From positions 20,550,880 through 20,614,879 of the forward strand of contig NC_082603.1 in NCBI RefSeq assembly GCF_030936135.1: 64,000 bases of DNA, written 5' to 3'. The translations under genes were made by a program, and so were the position numbers. Shown here piece by piece: positions 56,201 through 63,074 of this stretch. Position 1 is the first letter of the stretch. The number at the start of each line of letters is the position of its first letter. The notes below the pieces were generated by a model that made no database searches, was not told where the DNA came from, and worked only from the letters and a program-made list of their open reading frames with translations. The stretch comes from Gavia stellata. Lineage: Eukaryota; Chordata; Aves; Gaviiformes; Gaviidae.

Positions 56201-59200
56201 AATTCATCCTGAGATTTCTTCTATTTCACTCTGACCCAAAATATGTTTAGAAACTATGATACTAATTTTTAAAAATCTGAGTTTTAATTGCAGTCCATTA
56301 GATGACTAGGAAGATGAGGCCATCGCCATAGCTTCTTATCGCTGAGAGTTACTGGAAAGAAAGAAAATGTGTAGGGAAAAAAAGTGACCACATGAGCCTT
56401 CTTAGGATAATAGGTATAATGGAGGGTATTGCATTTTTCTTGTCTGCCTGATGGTAGATGGGAGAAGAAAAATTTTAATTTGTAGTTTATGTTCTTGCAT
56501 TGGTTTCTCTGTCTCCTACTTTTTGCTTTTTGTCTTGCAGTATCCTTGGTAATAGCACAAGATTAATTACCTAATGACACTGAATCCCATGTGCATATGG
56601 GACACCAAATACACCTAGCAAAGCTTACTATATTCTTCCAGATTCTACTTTCTGCAGGATGCAGATGAATCACTTTCTCTTTCAGAAGTGCAACAGCCAA
56701 AGTTCCCTGATGTATTTCTTTATTTCACATGGATCATTGTTAAACTATGGCTTCAGTTATTGCAGATATCAGCGAGGGATTGAAACGGATTGTAAATGGT
56801 ATTCTGTATCACTTGACTTATGATTTCAAACTACAATTCAATATGTCTGATAGTGTAAGTCATACTTGAAATAAAACAATTTTTTCCCCCTTACTATGTT
56901 ATGCTGCTCTTCATGTGAGAAAGATTAGGATTGCTGTGTAGTGAATTTAATGAAATATTTAAGCATTTATTATAAAATTAAGGACAAACTTCCAATCTAA
57001 TTTGGTAGGGTTTAAATATGTGCAAATGAACCTGCCTGAATCAGGGACGTAGTGTGATAGTAAAGTGTCCTTTTGGGATTATGAAGGAATTTAATTTCTT
57101 GGGTGTGTTTTCTTTTCTTTTTTTTTTTTTTTTTTTCCTTTGCTTTAGCCCTTGTGTTCAATGCCAGAAAGTGCACAGCCGTTAAGAAAACTTAAGAACT
57201 ACAATAGTGGTAGTAGCTGTGATAGTGGTAGCAGTATGTCAGAATCGGGAGAAGAAACTGAAAAAGAAGATCACAATGAAAAAAAAGAGAAAAAAGTTTC
57301 ATATGATCTTGAAGAAAATAAATACAAATCTTTGGAACGATCAGGTAAGTTAAATGATTGCTTTTCCAACTGAGTCTGGCATTCATGATGAATTATATAA
57401 AATGTTTCAATATTTTAGAATGTATCAACATTTGTAACTCAGGGTCAAACACTGGTTTGCTTGTTTGGTTTTCTTTAAAATCTTTTTTAAATAAATGAAA
57501 ATGAATTTTAAAAAAAGGAAAAAATGAATATTCTTTTGCCAAGAATGCTAAAGAGAAAAATACACCTGGGCTACACTTGGAAATGGTGTGAATGTTCCTC
57601 TTTGCACTTAGATTTTTTTTTTTTTGAGCAGATTGTTATTTTTTTCCCTGTAAAAGGTAGCCTTTTTAAGCTTGAATTTGCTGGAATATAGAAAGGATAA
57701 AGAAATATATCTGGAGACATATAGAAGGTAATACATTCCAGATGAGATCCCTGCACAGATTTTTTTTTTTGTGATTGTTTTCTTGCTTGCTGCAGAGCAT
57801 TAGTGTGAGCGTGTTCTGTTGAACATGGTAGATATAGCATGTTATTTTTTGTTTTAGTGCTGTGTTTGTCTCATAGAATTTTGTCAGGTAATTACACACA
57901 TATAATGCTGCTTCTGAAATTTTATTTTTCATGGCAGCATCCTTCATTTAGCAGAAGACTGAATTAAAAAAACGGTACAGCTATGCAAGAGCAGCTGAGG
58001 GAGACTGGATCTGCAAATATGGGATCCATCAACAAAATTTTTTCTCCTGCTTCCATATTCTTACAGTCAGGAAGCCACACATAGTAGCCATATACTTTTT
58101 GACCTATAGGGCATATGCACTCTGTCATAAATCTGATGCATGTTATAGAGGGTTGGAGTCTACCTGATTAAAGCTGACTATGAGGAAGAAATAAATGTTC
58201 TTATAGAGTATGTAAAGTATGTATTATTAGAGGATCTGACATGCCTGACTGCTACATACATAGTTGTTAGTCAATATACATTATAGTACAACATATGTGC
58301 ACACGTTAGTCGTAAGACAATGACTGAAAAATGAGTGTTAAAAGAATAATAAGTAATTGCATGATTCATTTAATTTGTCCGCAGGTAGAATGAACTGGAA
58401 ACCTTCGATTAAAAACGTAAAATCTCCATCATATTCATCCCCCACATCATCCACAGGTCCAATGAGGCGTTCTGTAAGCTGCCCTCGTTCAATATCAATA
58501 TTGACTGTGCAGTCACAAGCAGCTGAGCAACGTCCCTTTTCAGCCAAAGCATCTCTGCAAATCCAGCGTGCATCCTCAGTGAATAGGTCTCATTCTTTAA
58601 ATCGCAGCCCATCTTCAGCCAGAGTCTCTCAGACACCCAGCTTTGGAACTATGAACTCTTTGGGGGTGAGTTAACACAGCAGTTGCTTTCAAAATGTGTT
58701 CTATTTCTCTAAAACTCAATAAACACATTACTAATCTCTACAATGTCAGAAAACCTGAAGTACTATAGTCAATGCTATATTGACAGAAACTCAGGAATGT
58801 AAGATCTCTAGACTTGCATATGACTTACAGTGAGCATTAGCTGTGATGTTTCAATGTTTCTGGTGCAGCAATACAGATGTCACATTTTGTGGGAATAGAA
58901 ATCTTAGCGTTTTTGTGACTGGGAAATCTGCTCTCCTAAATAGTTTTTTGAAGCTAGAAAGAATTTTCACCTCTCCTAAAAATTTTCTGTGATTTGTTTG
59001 GGGACTGCTGGTTCTGAAATAAGGATGTACCTACCTTCAAAATCTTTACAGTAACAAATATACATCAATATTTCAAAACCACTGCATACTCCATGGGTAA
59101 ATACATTGTATCAGAATAAAACATTAGTAAGACTTTGTATCGGTGTCCATTATAGAAGAAGATGTAATTAATTTTGACCTACTGAACCTAATTCGATTAT

Positions 59201-62200
59201 ACTATACCACTGCAGTGAGTGCTACTTCCAAAGTGAACAATTTAAACTTTATAGATAGTTCTTGTCATCTTTAAGATTTGCCACTGCAATAACTGTCTCA
59301 GAAGCCATCTTTTTTCTTAAAGTGAAGATAAAACTTCTTTCATTTTGAAGCCTGCCCCTGAGACAGACAAGCATTTAGACTCAGGTGATGTAACTAAATA
59401 ATTAATAGAATAAATAGATCAGATTAAACATTTTAGCTGTTCAGAATTTGTGTGGTTAGTTGTAATTTCACAGTGTACTTCTGAACCATACACTTTTTCC
59501 TTTTGTGACCAGACTGTCATCCTCTTTGGTGTCTCCTTCACAAACCAGGCATTTCTCCTTTTGTGTTTGCATTGTGGACCACATACCCACTTATCTCTCG
59601 GCAGCGTTTATAGAATCATAGAATCATTTAGGTTGAAAAAGACCTTTAAGATCATCAAGTCCAACCATGAACCTAACATTGCTAAGTCCGCCACTAAACT
59701 ATGTTCCTAAGCGCCTCATTTACATGTCTTTTAAATACCTCCCGGGATGGTGACACAACCACTTCCCTGGGCAGCCTGTTCCAATGCCTGCCAACCCTTT
59801 CAGTGAAGAAGGTTTTCCCAATATCCAATCTAAACCTCCCCTGGCTCAACTTGAGGCCATTTCCTCTTTCCTATCACTTGCCACGTGGGAGAAGAGACCA
59901 ACACCGACCTCGGTATAACCTCCTTTCAGGTACTTGTAGAGAGCGATAAGGTCTCCCCTCAGCCTCCTCTTCTCCAGGCTGAACAACCCCAGTTCCCTCA
60001 GCCACTCCTCATAAGACTTGTGCTCCAGACCCCTCACCAGCTTCGTCGCCCTTCTCTGAACATGCTCCAGCACCTCAATGTCCTTCTTGGGGTGAGGGGC
60101 CCAAAACTGAACACCGTATTCGAGGTGCGGCCTCACCAGCGCCAAGTACAGGGGCACGATCACCTCCCTACTCCTGCTGGCCACACTGTTTCTGATACAG
60201 GTCAGGATGCTGTTGGCCTTCTTGGCCACCTGGGCACACTGCTGGCTCATATTCAGCCGGCTGTCAACCAACACCCCCAGGTCCTTTTCTGCCGGGCAGC
60301 TTTCCAGCCACTCGTCCCCAAGCCTGTAGTGTTATTTTAACTTTTTTTGTCCTTCTGGTGCTTGAACTTTGGTACTTGGGTTGTTGTGACCCAAGTGTGG
60401 GACCCGTCACTTGGCCTTGTTGAACCTTATACAATTGGCCTTGACCCATTGATCCAGCCTGTGCAGATTCCTCTGAAGAGCCTTCTTACCCTCAAGCAGG
60501 TCAACACTCCTGCCCAACTTGGTGTCGTCTGCAAACTTACTGAGGGTGCACTTGATCCCCTCGTCCAGATCATTGATAAATATATTAAACAAGACCGGCC
60601 CCAAAACTGAGCCCTGGGGGACTCCGCATGTGACTGGCTGCCAACTGGATTTAACTCCATTCACCACAACCCTTTGGGCTCGGCCATCCAGCCAGTTTTT
60701 TACCCAATGAAGAGTGTGCCCGTCCAAGCCATGAGCAGTCAGTTTCTCCAGGAGAATGCTGTGGGAACCGGTGTCAAAGGCTTTACTAATGTGTAGGCAG
60801 ACTACATCCACAGCCCTTCCCTCATCCACTAAGCGGGTCATCTTGTCATAGAAGGAGATCAGGTTAGTCAAGCAGGACCTGCCTTTCATAAACCCATGCT
60901 GACAGGCACTGAGGTCAGACTGACAGGCCTGTAGTTCCACGGATCCTCCTTCCGGCCCTTCTTCGCAAATACCACATTTGCTAAGATCGGTTTGTTGGGA
61001 TCGGTCCCCAACCTCACTCAGTATTGTACTGGGTGTTGGTGCTAGTGCATTTCCATCCGTGCTGTGGTGCCTGACCTGTCTATTTCATCACCCAAATAAT
61101 TAATCTGGAGATGAAGCAAAACAAATTGGCACTTTTAACCCATATTTGCAGCCTTTCTCTATTGTGGTGAGCTTTGATTGTGAGAAATCCTTTTGTAATG
61201 CTAATTAACTTGCTTCATAGTATTTACTATCTCTAATAATCATTTTTATCCAGAACGCTCATTGTCTGTTTTGCCTGTGAGGCTTTGTCTAAATGATGAA
61301 AAAGGATCCTTTTAAAATTATGTGCTGACATCTTGTGAAATACTCCTTAACATGGTTTTCCATCTTTAAAGTCAGCTAATAGAATTGGAAAGACATTAAG
61401 ATTGTGTCTTCACCACAACATGCTAAAGGTATTTTTTATCACATTAGCTATCTCAGGTTTAAAAAGTAACCTTTTATCATCAAGATGTACTCGGAGAGTT
61501 TAATGAGACAGGGCTAATATAGATTTTTCTATTCACATTAACTCTATATCAAATACAAATTACTGAAAGATTAAAAACAGTCTCTTACCATCTGACATTA
61601 AAAATGGGCTACTCACTTAAATTAACATTAGTAAGAAACCATACTCTCTTTTTCATTGAGAAACCGCCACCACAGAAAGATCTTGATATGCAGAACCATT
61701 ATGTTGGGTGATAGAGCTTATGTCATGCTTCTTAAAATAATGTGAACAAAATTACTTACAGAATGGGTAAGAACTACTCATAATTTAGCACTGTATTGTG
61801 AATGGAACTCTGTTCATAATTATTTTTGCAACTAAGAATAATGTACTATATATTACCGCTAGAATAAGATTAAAATTGATAAACTGTAACTTACTAAGAA
61901 GAAACCATTTATGTGTGATAAAGTATTAGTTTATCTATCCTTTGCGCAAGAAAAGAGCAGTATATTGCCATTTTTTGAGGCTGCTGAGATCCAAATGTAC
62001 TAAAGATGTGGAAACTAAGTTTAGAATAAGCATTTACAGTTGGGAATTACAGACACATTATTATAGCTGTTATAAACAAAAGTGGATTTGGAAATATTTG
62101 CTATCTTATTTTAGCCACATTATTATAAGTCATATAACAAATCATTTTGTTATGATTGAAAATATTTATCACTTACTTAAGTAAAAATATCCTTACGTAA

Positions 62201-63074
62201 GTATCATAGTTCTTACAAAATACAAAGATTTAGAAATGCTTAAGGATTTTGCATTTCACTTTGAAAAAACATAAAATTAAGCCCACTTAATCCTGCAAAT
62301 GCAAAAGTAAAGAAAGAAGATCAGAAATACTCCTAACTAGTGTCTAAGATTTAAAGCAAACCCCAAACCCTTCCAGAGATGCTCTTACACAGATACTTTG
62401 GGGTTCAAGTTGGTGTTGGTATAAACAGCACTGATATTTTAAACAAAATCCTGGACAATCGAAGACAATCAGAACCCCCTCTGACCAGAGTAGGAGCTTC
62501 CTGAATTCTTGGCACAATGACATATAATTGGCAGTTTCTGTTAAATTGTTGCAGTGAAGAAATGAAAGGAATCTTTTTATGACTAATAATTTATTTTTAT
62601 TATGTTGAATTTAAATTCAAAGTCTGTTATCTAAATTTCAAATTTATATTTTAAATGGTGGGCATCATAAATATAGAATATATATATTTTTTTATTCTGT
62701 TTCAAACTTGCATTTGAACTGTTTTTCTTGAATTTCTTGACAACTATAAGTAACGGTGATGCACTAGTGTACGAAGCATATGTGTGTACATTAGTTATGT
62801 ATTAGATACTATGCCTATACACTTTAATAATGTATTTTATGTCACCTTATTTAGAATTTATTTTTGTCAAGGAAACATCTTTGTAATGTAATTTAATGAC
62901 ACGCCTGAAATTTTTCCTCTACTTCATATTGGTTTTTAGAGTGAGTCTTTGCTGCAACAGAAAACAAAAGAGCAAGAAGTTGCTTTGACAAAAGAGACTC
63001 TTCTCATTATCAATGACATGAAAATGAAGTTCCCAGGTAAAACAGATGAAGAATCAGAATTAATTATAGAAGAT
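20244..63074 (+). CDS. TTLL7: TTLL7, tubulin polyglutamylase (16 coding exons joined; 3' end outside window)
   Basis: TTLL7 adds glutamate side chains to tubulin C-terminal tails, preferring beta-tubulin. It acts on microtubules in the cytoplasm, mainly in neurons and cilia (family knowledge). The joined frame gives 732 codons matching human TTLL7 as I recall it, nearly residue for residue through the core. Visible landmarks: [10 protein letters not shown] at 159-168 (nucleotide-binding K159), hinge QEY at 187-189, KFDLRVY at 200-206, LTNYSVNK at 247-254, [10 protein letters not shown] at 329-338 (D335), and LLEINRAPSF at 346-355, whose E348 and N350 are the expected metal ligands. A basic helical segment, about 380-470, corresponds to the microtubule-binding domain. 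Residues 529-687 are a Ser-rich linker. All catalytic residues expected for an active ATP-grasp enzyme are present, with no frameshift or stop. Join: 20244-20268, 20423-20551, 21468-21589, 22289-22356, 30649-30807, 32459-32675, 35123-35287, 36110-36268, 47774-47868, 48533-48680, 48762-48835, 51771-51906, 52717-52803, 57149-57344, 58385-58665, 62940-63074. Confidence 0.96.
20423..20551 (+). CDS. TTLL7: TTLL7 coding exon 2 of 16
   Basis: The acceptor TTTTTCAAAG lies before 20423 and the donor TTG|GTAGGA follows 20551, phase 1 at both ends. It encodes residues 9-51, including the lysine/arginine cluster KRKVRKKK and the segment [11 protein letters not shown], which opens the TTL core and matches the family closely. 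An ATG upstream in the same frame at 20392 lies in the intron and is not used as the start in this model. Confidence 0.95.
20552..21467 (+). other. TTLL7: Intron 3 of TTLL7
   Basis: 916 bases of AT-rich intron from GTAGGA to CTGTAG. I see nothing else in it. Confidence 0.85.
21468..21589 (+). CDS. TTLL7: TTLL7 coding exon 3 of 16
   Basis: Acceptor TTTCTCTGTAG, donor CAG|GTAGAG. It encodes residues 52-92, including REMGFVKT and the tryptophan-containing [10 protein letters not shown], typical of the N-terminal lobe of the TTL core. Phase 1 in, phase 0 out. Confidence 0.96.
21590..22288 (+). other. TTLL7: Intron 4 of TTLL7
   Basis: 699 bases of AT-rich intron ending in a clear pyrimidine tract (TTTTTTTCTCCTTCCTCAG). 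No other feature was seen. Confidence 0.85.
22289..22356 (+). CDS. TTLL7: TTLL7 coding exon 4 of 16
   Basis: Acceptor TTCCTCAG, donor CTAA|GTAATC, leaving phase 2. It encodes residues 93-114 and part of K115. The text [20 protein letters not shown] is the family hallmark (HFPGM followed by the K-D-x-L segment), which lines the ATP-grasp N-domain. Confidence 0.96.
23051..24679 (-). pseudogene. CR1 ORF2 reverse transcriptase part, 542 open codons
   Basis: Motifs in order: [14 protein letters not shown], the fingers segment [13 protein letters not shown], palm motif [21 protein letters not shown], the catalytic box FADDTKL and [10 protein letters not shown]-terminal segment follows, with [39 protein letters not shown] and [12 protein letters not shown]. 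All three catalytic aspartates are kept. Compared with the sister copy at 59612-60985, about four residues are missing in frame after the HTFHW segment (near 24015), and several family positions are changed. Absence of stops suggests a young insertion, but it cannot make a complete ORF2 protein. Confidence 0.95.
24679..24963 (-). pseudogene. CR1 ORF2 connector between endonuclease and RT (frameshifted)
   Basis: Ninety-four codons carry the CR1 linker sense, including [20 protein letters not shown] and [18 protein letters not shown]. It overlaps the end of the endonuclease frame and stops just where the RT frame begins, so single-base length changes near about 24950 and 24690 explain the two breaks. 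It has no independent function. Confidence 0.88.
24828..25763 (-). pseudogene. CR1 ORF2 endonuclease part (broken from RT by frameshift)
   Basis: The 311-codon open frame shows the apurinic-type endonuclease motifs: [10 protein letters not shown] (catalytic E), [24 protein letters not shown] (D and N) and LGHSDHEM (SDH). The conserved upstream segment with the catalytic N (CTNAQS) continues 5' of the first methionine, in the same frame. The frame degenerates after RRLAWL, near 24950, where the protein sense moves to another frame (24679-24963). It is therefore a retroelement remnant, not a host gene. Confidence 0.93.
26267..26288. repeat. (CT)11 microsatellite
   Basis: Eleven uninterrupted CT units, just 5' (on the minus strand) of the CR1 copy. 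Likely length-polymorphic. Confidence 0.9.
30197..30224. repeat. Two A-runs separated by TTT
   Basis: Thirteen A, then TTT, then twelve A, preceded by a C-rich segment and followed by a short GGAATCCA duplication. Low-complexity DNA in intron 5. Confidence 0.85.
30363..30396. repeat. 19-bp tandem duplication
   Basis: TGAGATGGATGCCA occurs at 30363-30376 and again at 30382-30395, with the following bases nearly identical. This gives two units of 19 bp. Confidence 0.85.
30649..30807 (+). CDS. TTLL7: TTLL7 coding exon 5 of 16 (nucleotide-binding lysine)
   Basis: Acceptor TTTTTTTCAG, donor ATGG|GTAAGT. It encodes residues 115-167: [12 protein letters not shown], a charged helix around [10 protein letters not shown], then [12 protein letters not shown]159 is the expected ATP-contacting lysine, and the glycine-rich loop continues into the next exon. 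Phase 2 at both ends, 159 bases. Confidence 0.97.
30808..32458 (+). other. TTLL7: Intron 6 of TTLL7
   Basis: 1.65 kb. It contains the GC-rich CR1 5'-like block at about 31138-31470, listed separately. The remainder (30808-31137, 31471-32458) is AT-rich with no supported gene. Small splice-like AG/GT pairs around 31680-31800 do not extend the TTLL7 frame convincingly. Confidence 0.8.
31138..31470 (+). mobile_element. GC-rich repeat resembling the CR1 5' region
   Basis: About 330 bases stand out as GC-rich within an AT-rich intron. The order GGTTTTGGTGG, GGGGGGCTGCAGGGGTG, ACATATTTAAGAG and a series of 'gaggaggga...cccctgcagag' phrases resembles the 5' untranslated/internal promoter part of avian CR1 copies as I remember them. 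No ORF2 sequence follows, so this would be an isolated 5' piece. A different GC-rich repeat is possible. Confidence 0.45.
32459..32675 (+). CDS. TTLL7: TTLL7 coding exon 6 of 16
   Basis: Acceptor TTTTACTAG, donor TTG|GTAAGT, 217 bases, residues 168-240. It encodes the end of the glycine loop (GISLI), the ATP hinge QEY at 187-189 and [17 protein letters not shown], where K200, D202 and R204 are family-invariant. [13 protein letters not shown] follows. This is the most conserved exon in the window. Confidence 0.98.
32676..35122 (+). other. TTLL7: Intron 7 of TTLL7
   Basis: 2.4 kb of mostly AT-rich intron. About 33070-33450 is slightly richer in GC and not assigned to a family. No gene supported. 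Confidence 0.85.
35123..35287 (+). CDS. TTLL7: TTLL7 coding exon 7 of 16
   Basis: The acceptor is TCCCTTTTTTAG, the donor TCA|GTAAGA, phase 0 at both ends. It encodes residues 241-295 with [15 protein letters not shown], the TTLL signature, and [12 protein letters not shown]249 and S251 belong to the conserved LTNYS box near the substrate site. Confidence 0.97.
35288..36109 (+). other. TTLL7: Intron 8 of TTLL7
   Basis: 822 bases of AT-rich intron ending TCCCTACAG. Nothing else seen. Confidence 0.85.
36110..36268 (+). CDS. TTLL7: TTLL7 coding exon 8 of 16 (metal-binding D and E)
   Basis: Acceptor CCCTACAG, donor GAG|GTAAAC, phase 0 at both ends, residues 296-348. [27 protein letters not shown] contains D335. 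The exon ends with WLLE, so the glutamate E348 is its last residue. The rest of the LEINRAPSF motif is on the next exon, 11.5 kb away. Confidence 0.97.
37978..38077. repeat. Composite TA/TG microsatellite ending in T8C9
   Basis: Alternating TA and TG units run from about 37978 to 38060, followed by eight T and nine C. The alternating purine-pyrimidine run followed by a homopurine-homopyrimidine run is a structure-prone arrangement. Confidence 0.9.
40280..40555 (+). mobile_element. Old CR1 LINE fragment (ORF2 C-terminal part)
   Basis: The conceptual sense is EYSVQF, then a degraded RVQR-type helix, [10 protein letters not shown] and an LGLLRLE-like remnant (CTGGGTTTGCTTCGCTTGGA). This follows the order of CR1 ORF2 between the palm and the 3' end ([29 protein letters not shown]). 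It is far more diverged than the copies at 16811, 22963 and 59612, with no open frame over its length. Ends are approximate. Confidence 0.65.
45201..45232. repeat. 18-bp tandem duplication
   Basis: TCATAATAGCATTT occurs at 45201-45214 and again at 45219-45232, separated by TCCT. Two units of 18 bp. Confidence 0.85.
47774..47868 (+). CDS. TTLL7: TTLL7 coding exon 9 of 16
   Basis: Acceptor TTTTTTTCAG, donor ACG|GTAAAC. Residues 349-379 plus part of R380. It starts with [14 protein letters not shown], completing the metal-binding motif with N350, and continues [11 protein letters not shown], the last helix of the catalytic core. The frame is also open upstream into the intron by chance. Confidence 0.97.
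47869..48532 (+). other. TTLL7: Intron 10 of TTLL7
   Basis: 664 bases of AT-rich intron. No further feature seen beyond T-rich runs. Confidence 0.85.
48533..48680 (+). CDS. TTLL7: TTLL7 coding exon 10 of 16 (start of microtubule-binding region)
   Basis: Acceptor TGTGTTTCAG, donor CTG|GTAGGA. Residues 380-429: [19 protein letters not shown], then [14 protein letters not shown] and a charged helix LERRKEEL. The strong Lys/Arg and Glu/Gln content predicts a long cationic helix, as in the family's microtubule-binding domain that docks the enzyme on the lattice. Confidence 0.96.
48762..48835 (+). CDS. TTLL7: TTLL7 coding exon 11 of 16
   Basis: Acceptor TTGATTTATAG, donor CAG|GTAACT, 74 bases. 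It continues the charged helix, [20 protein letters not shown], residues 430-453, and ends MGNY before a split arginine. It is separated from the preceding exon by an intron of only 81 bases. Confidence 0.96.
48836..51770 (+). other. TTLL7: Intron 12 of TTLL7
   Basis: 2.9 kb of AT-rich intron with a short (TTA)n run at 49456-49473. No gene supported. Confidence 0.85.
51771..51906 (+). CDS. TTLL7: TTLL7 coding exon 12 of 16
   Basis: Acceptor CCCTATTTTAG, donor AAG|GTACTG. Residues 454-499: [33 protein letters not shown] and NPLKRMK. It closely matches the recalled human protein and completes the helical region after the catalytic core. Confidence 0.96.
51907..52716 (+). other. TTLL7: Intron 13 of TTLL7
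   Basis: 810 bases. No repeat or gene recognised. Confidence 0.85.
52717..52803 (+). CDS. TTLL7: TTLL7 coding exon 13 of 16
   Basis: Acceptor CATTTCTAG, donor AAG|GTATTT, phase 0, 29 codons (500-528). The acidic segment [20 protein letters not shown] is nearly unchanged from the recalled human protein; after it, KCTRQRGPK is more variable. Confidence 0.96.
52804..57148 (+). other. TTLL7: Intron 14 of TTLL7
   Basis: 4.3 kb of AT-rich intron with an alternating CATATATA/TACATATA tract at 55060-55091. It ends in a 19-T polypyrimidine tract (57118-57136) before the acceptor TTTGCTTTAG. No gene supported. Confidence 0.85.
55060..55091. repeat. Alternating AT/CATA tract
   Basis: Imperfect CATATATA and TACATATA units over about 32 bases in intron 14. 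Confidence 0.8.
57149..57344 (+). CDS. TTLL7: TTLL7 coding exon 14 of 16 (acidic Ser-rich linker)
   Basis: Acceptor TGCTTTAG, donor TCAG|GTAAGT, phase 0 in and phase 1 out, residues 529-593. PLCSMPES matches the family. The following [18 protein letters not shown] and charged [19 protein letters not shown] form a low-complexity Ser/Glu/Lys stretch, presumably disordered. This part diverges from the mammalian protein far more than the core. Confidence 0.95.
57345..58384 (+). other. TTLL7: Intron 15 of TTLL7
   Basis: 1.0 kb of AT-rich intron with T-runs near 57612-57625 and 57761-57770. Nothing else recognised. Confidence 0.85.
58385..58665 (+). CDS. TTLL7: TTLL7 coding exon 15 of 16 (Ser/Arg-rich linker)
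   Basis: Acceptor TTGTCCGCAG, donor GGG|GTGAGT, phase 1 in and 0 out, residues 594-687. [19 protein letters not shown] and [18 protein letters not shown] are recognisable against the recalled human sequence ([25 protein letters not shown]). The insert near the start, with several SSP repeats, differs. The exon itself opens with GT, which is unusual but fits the frame. Many Ser-Pro and Arg-x-x-Ser sites suggest phosphorylation. Confidence 0.93.
59846..60274 (-). pseudogene. CR1 ORF2 C-terminal fragment
   Basis: 142 open codons: [50 protein letters not shown] and [16 protein letters not shown]. The frame is lost near the 3' end (after [11 protein letters not shown]), just before the conserved C-terminal segment of CR1 ORF2. 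Confidence 0.92.
60407..60940 (-). pseudogene. CR1 RT fragment (palm domain)
   Basis: 177 open codons carry motif A (CLHISKAFD, with L-to-LH change before the aspartate), [41 protein letters not shown] and FADDTKLG. It retains the four residues that the long copy has lost after HTFHW. It is truncated at both ends by the internal deletion and the insertion, so it is non-functional. Confidence 0.93.
62940..63074 (+). CDS. TTLL7: TTLL7 coding exon 16 of those in the window (last placed)
   Basis: Acceptor GGTTTTTAG, donor GAT|GTAAGT, phase 0 at both ends, residues 688-732. [33 protein letters not shown] and ELIIED follow the recalled human pattern (QTLFVLKDMKIRFPGK). It starts the conserved C-terminal part of the protein. 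The remaining exons, with the stop codon, lie past 64000. Confidence 0.95.

Larger units (their letters stand above)
59612..60985 (-). mobile_element. CR1 LINE, 5'-truncated second copy
   Basis: This copy has the same family and orientation as the one at 22963-26110: GTCCAACCATGAACCTAACA, the RT motifs ([36 protein letters not shown]) and the 3' end with the ATAGAATC octamer at 59612. It lacks the endonuclease and the N-terminal RT. A 48-base unrelated stretch (60330-60377) interrupts the frame, and about 85 bases are deleted near 60905 relative to the long copy. Two open pieces remain, 60407-60940 and 59846-60274. Confidence 0.95.
58666..62939 (+). other. TTLL7: Intron 16 of TTLL7
   Basis: 4.3 kb. 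It holds the second CR1 copy on the - strand (59612-60985). The flanks (58666-59611, 60986-62939) are AT-rich, with no gene supported. Confidence 0.85.
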
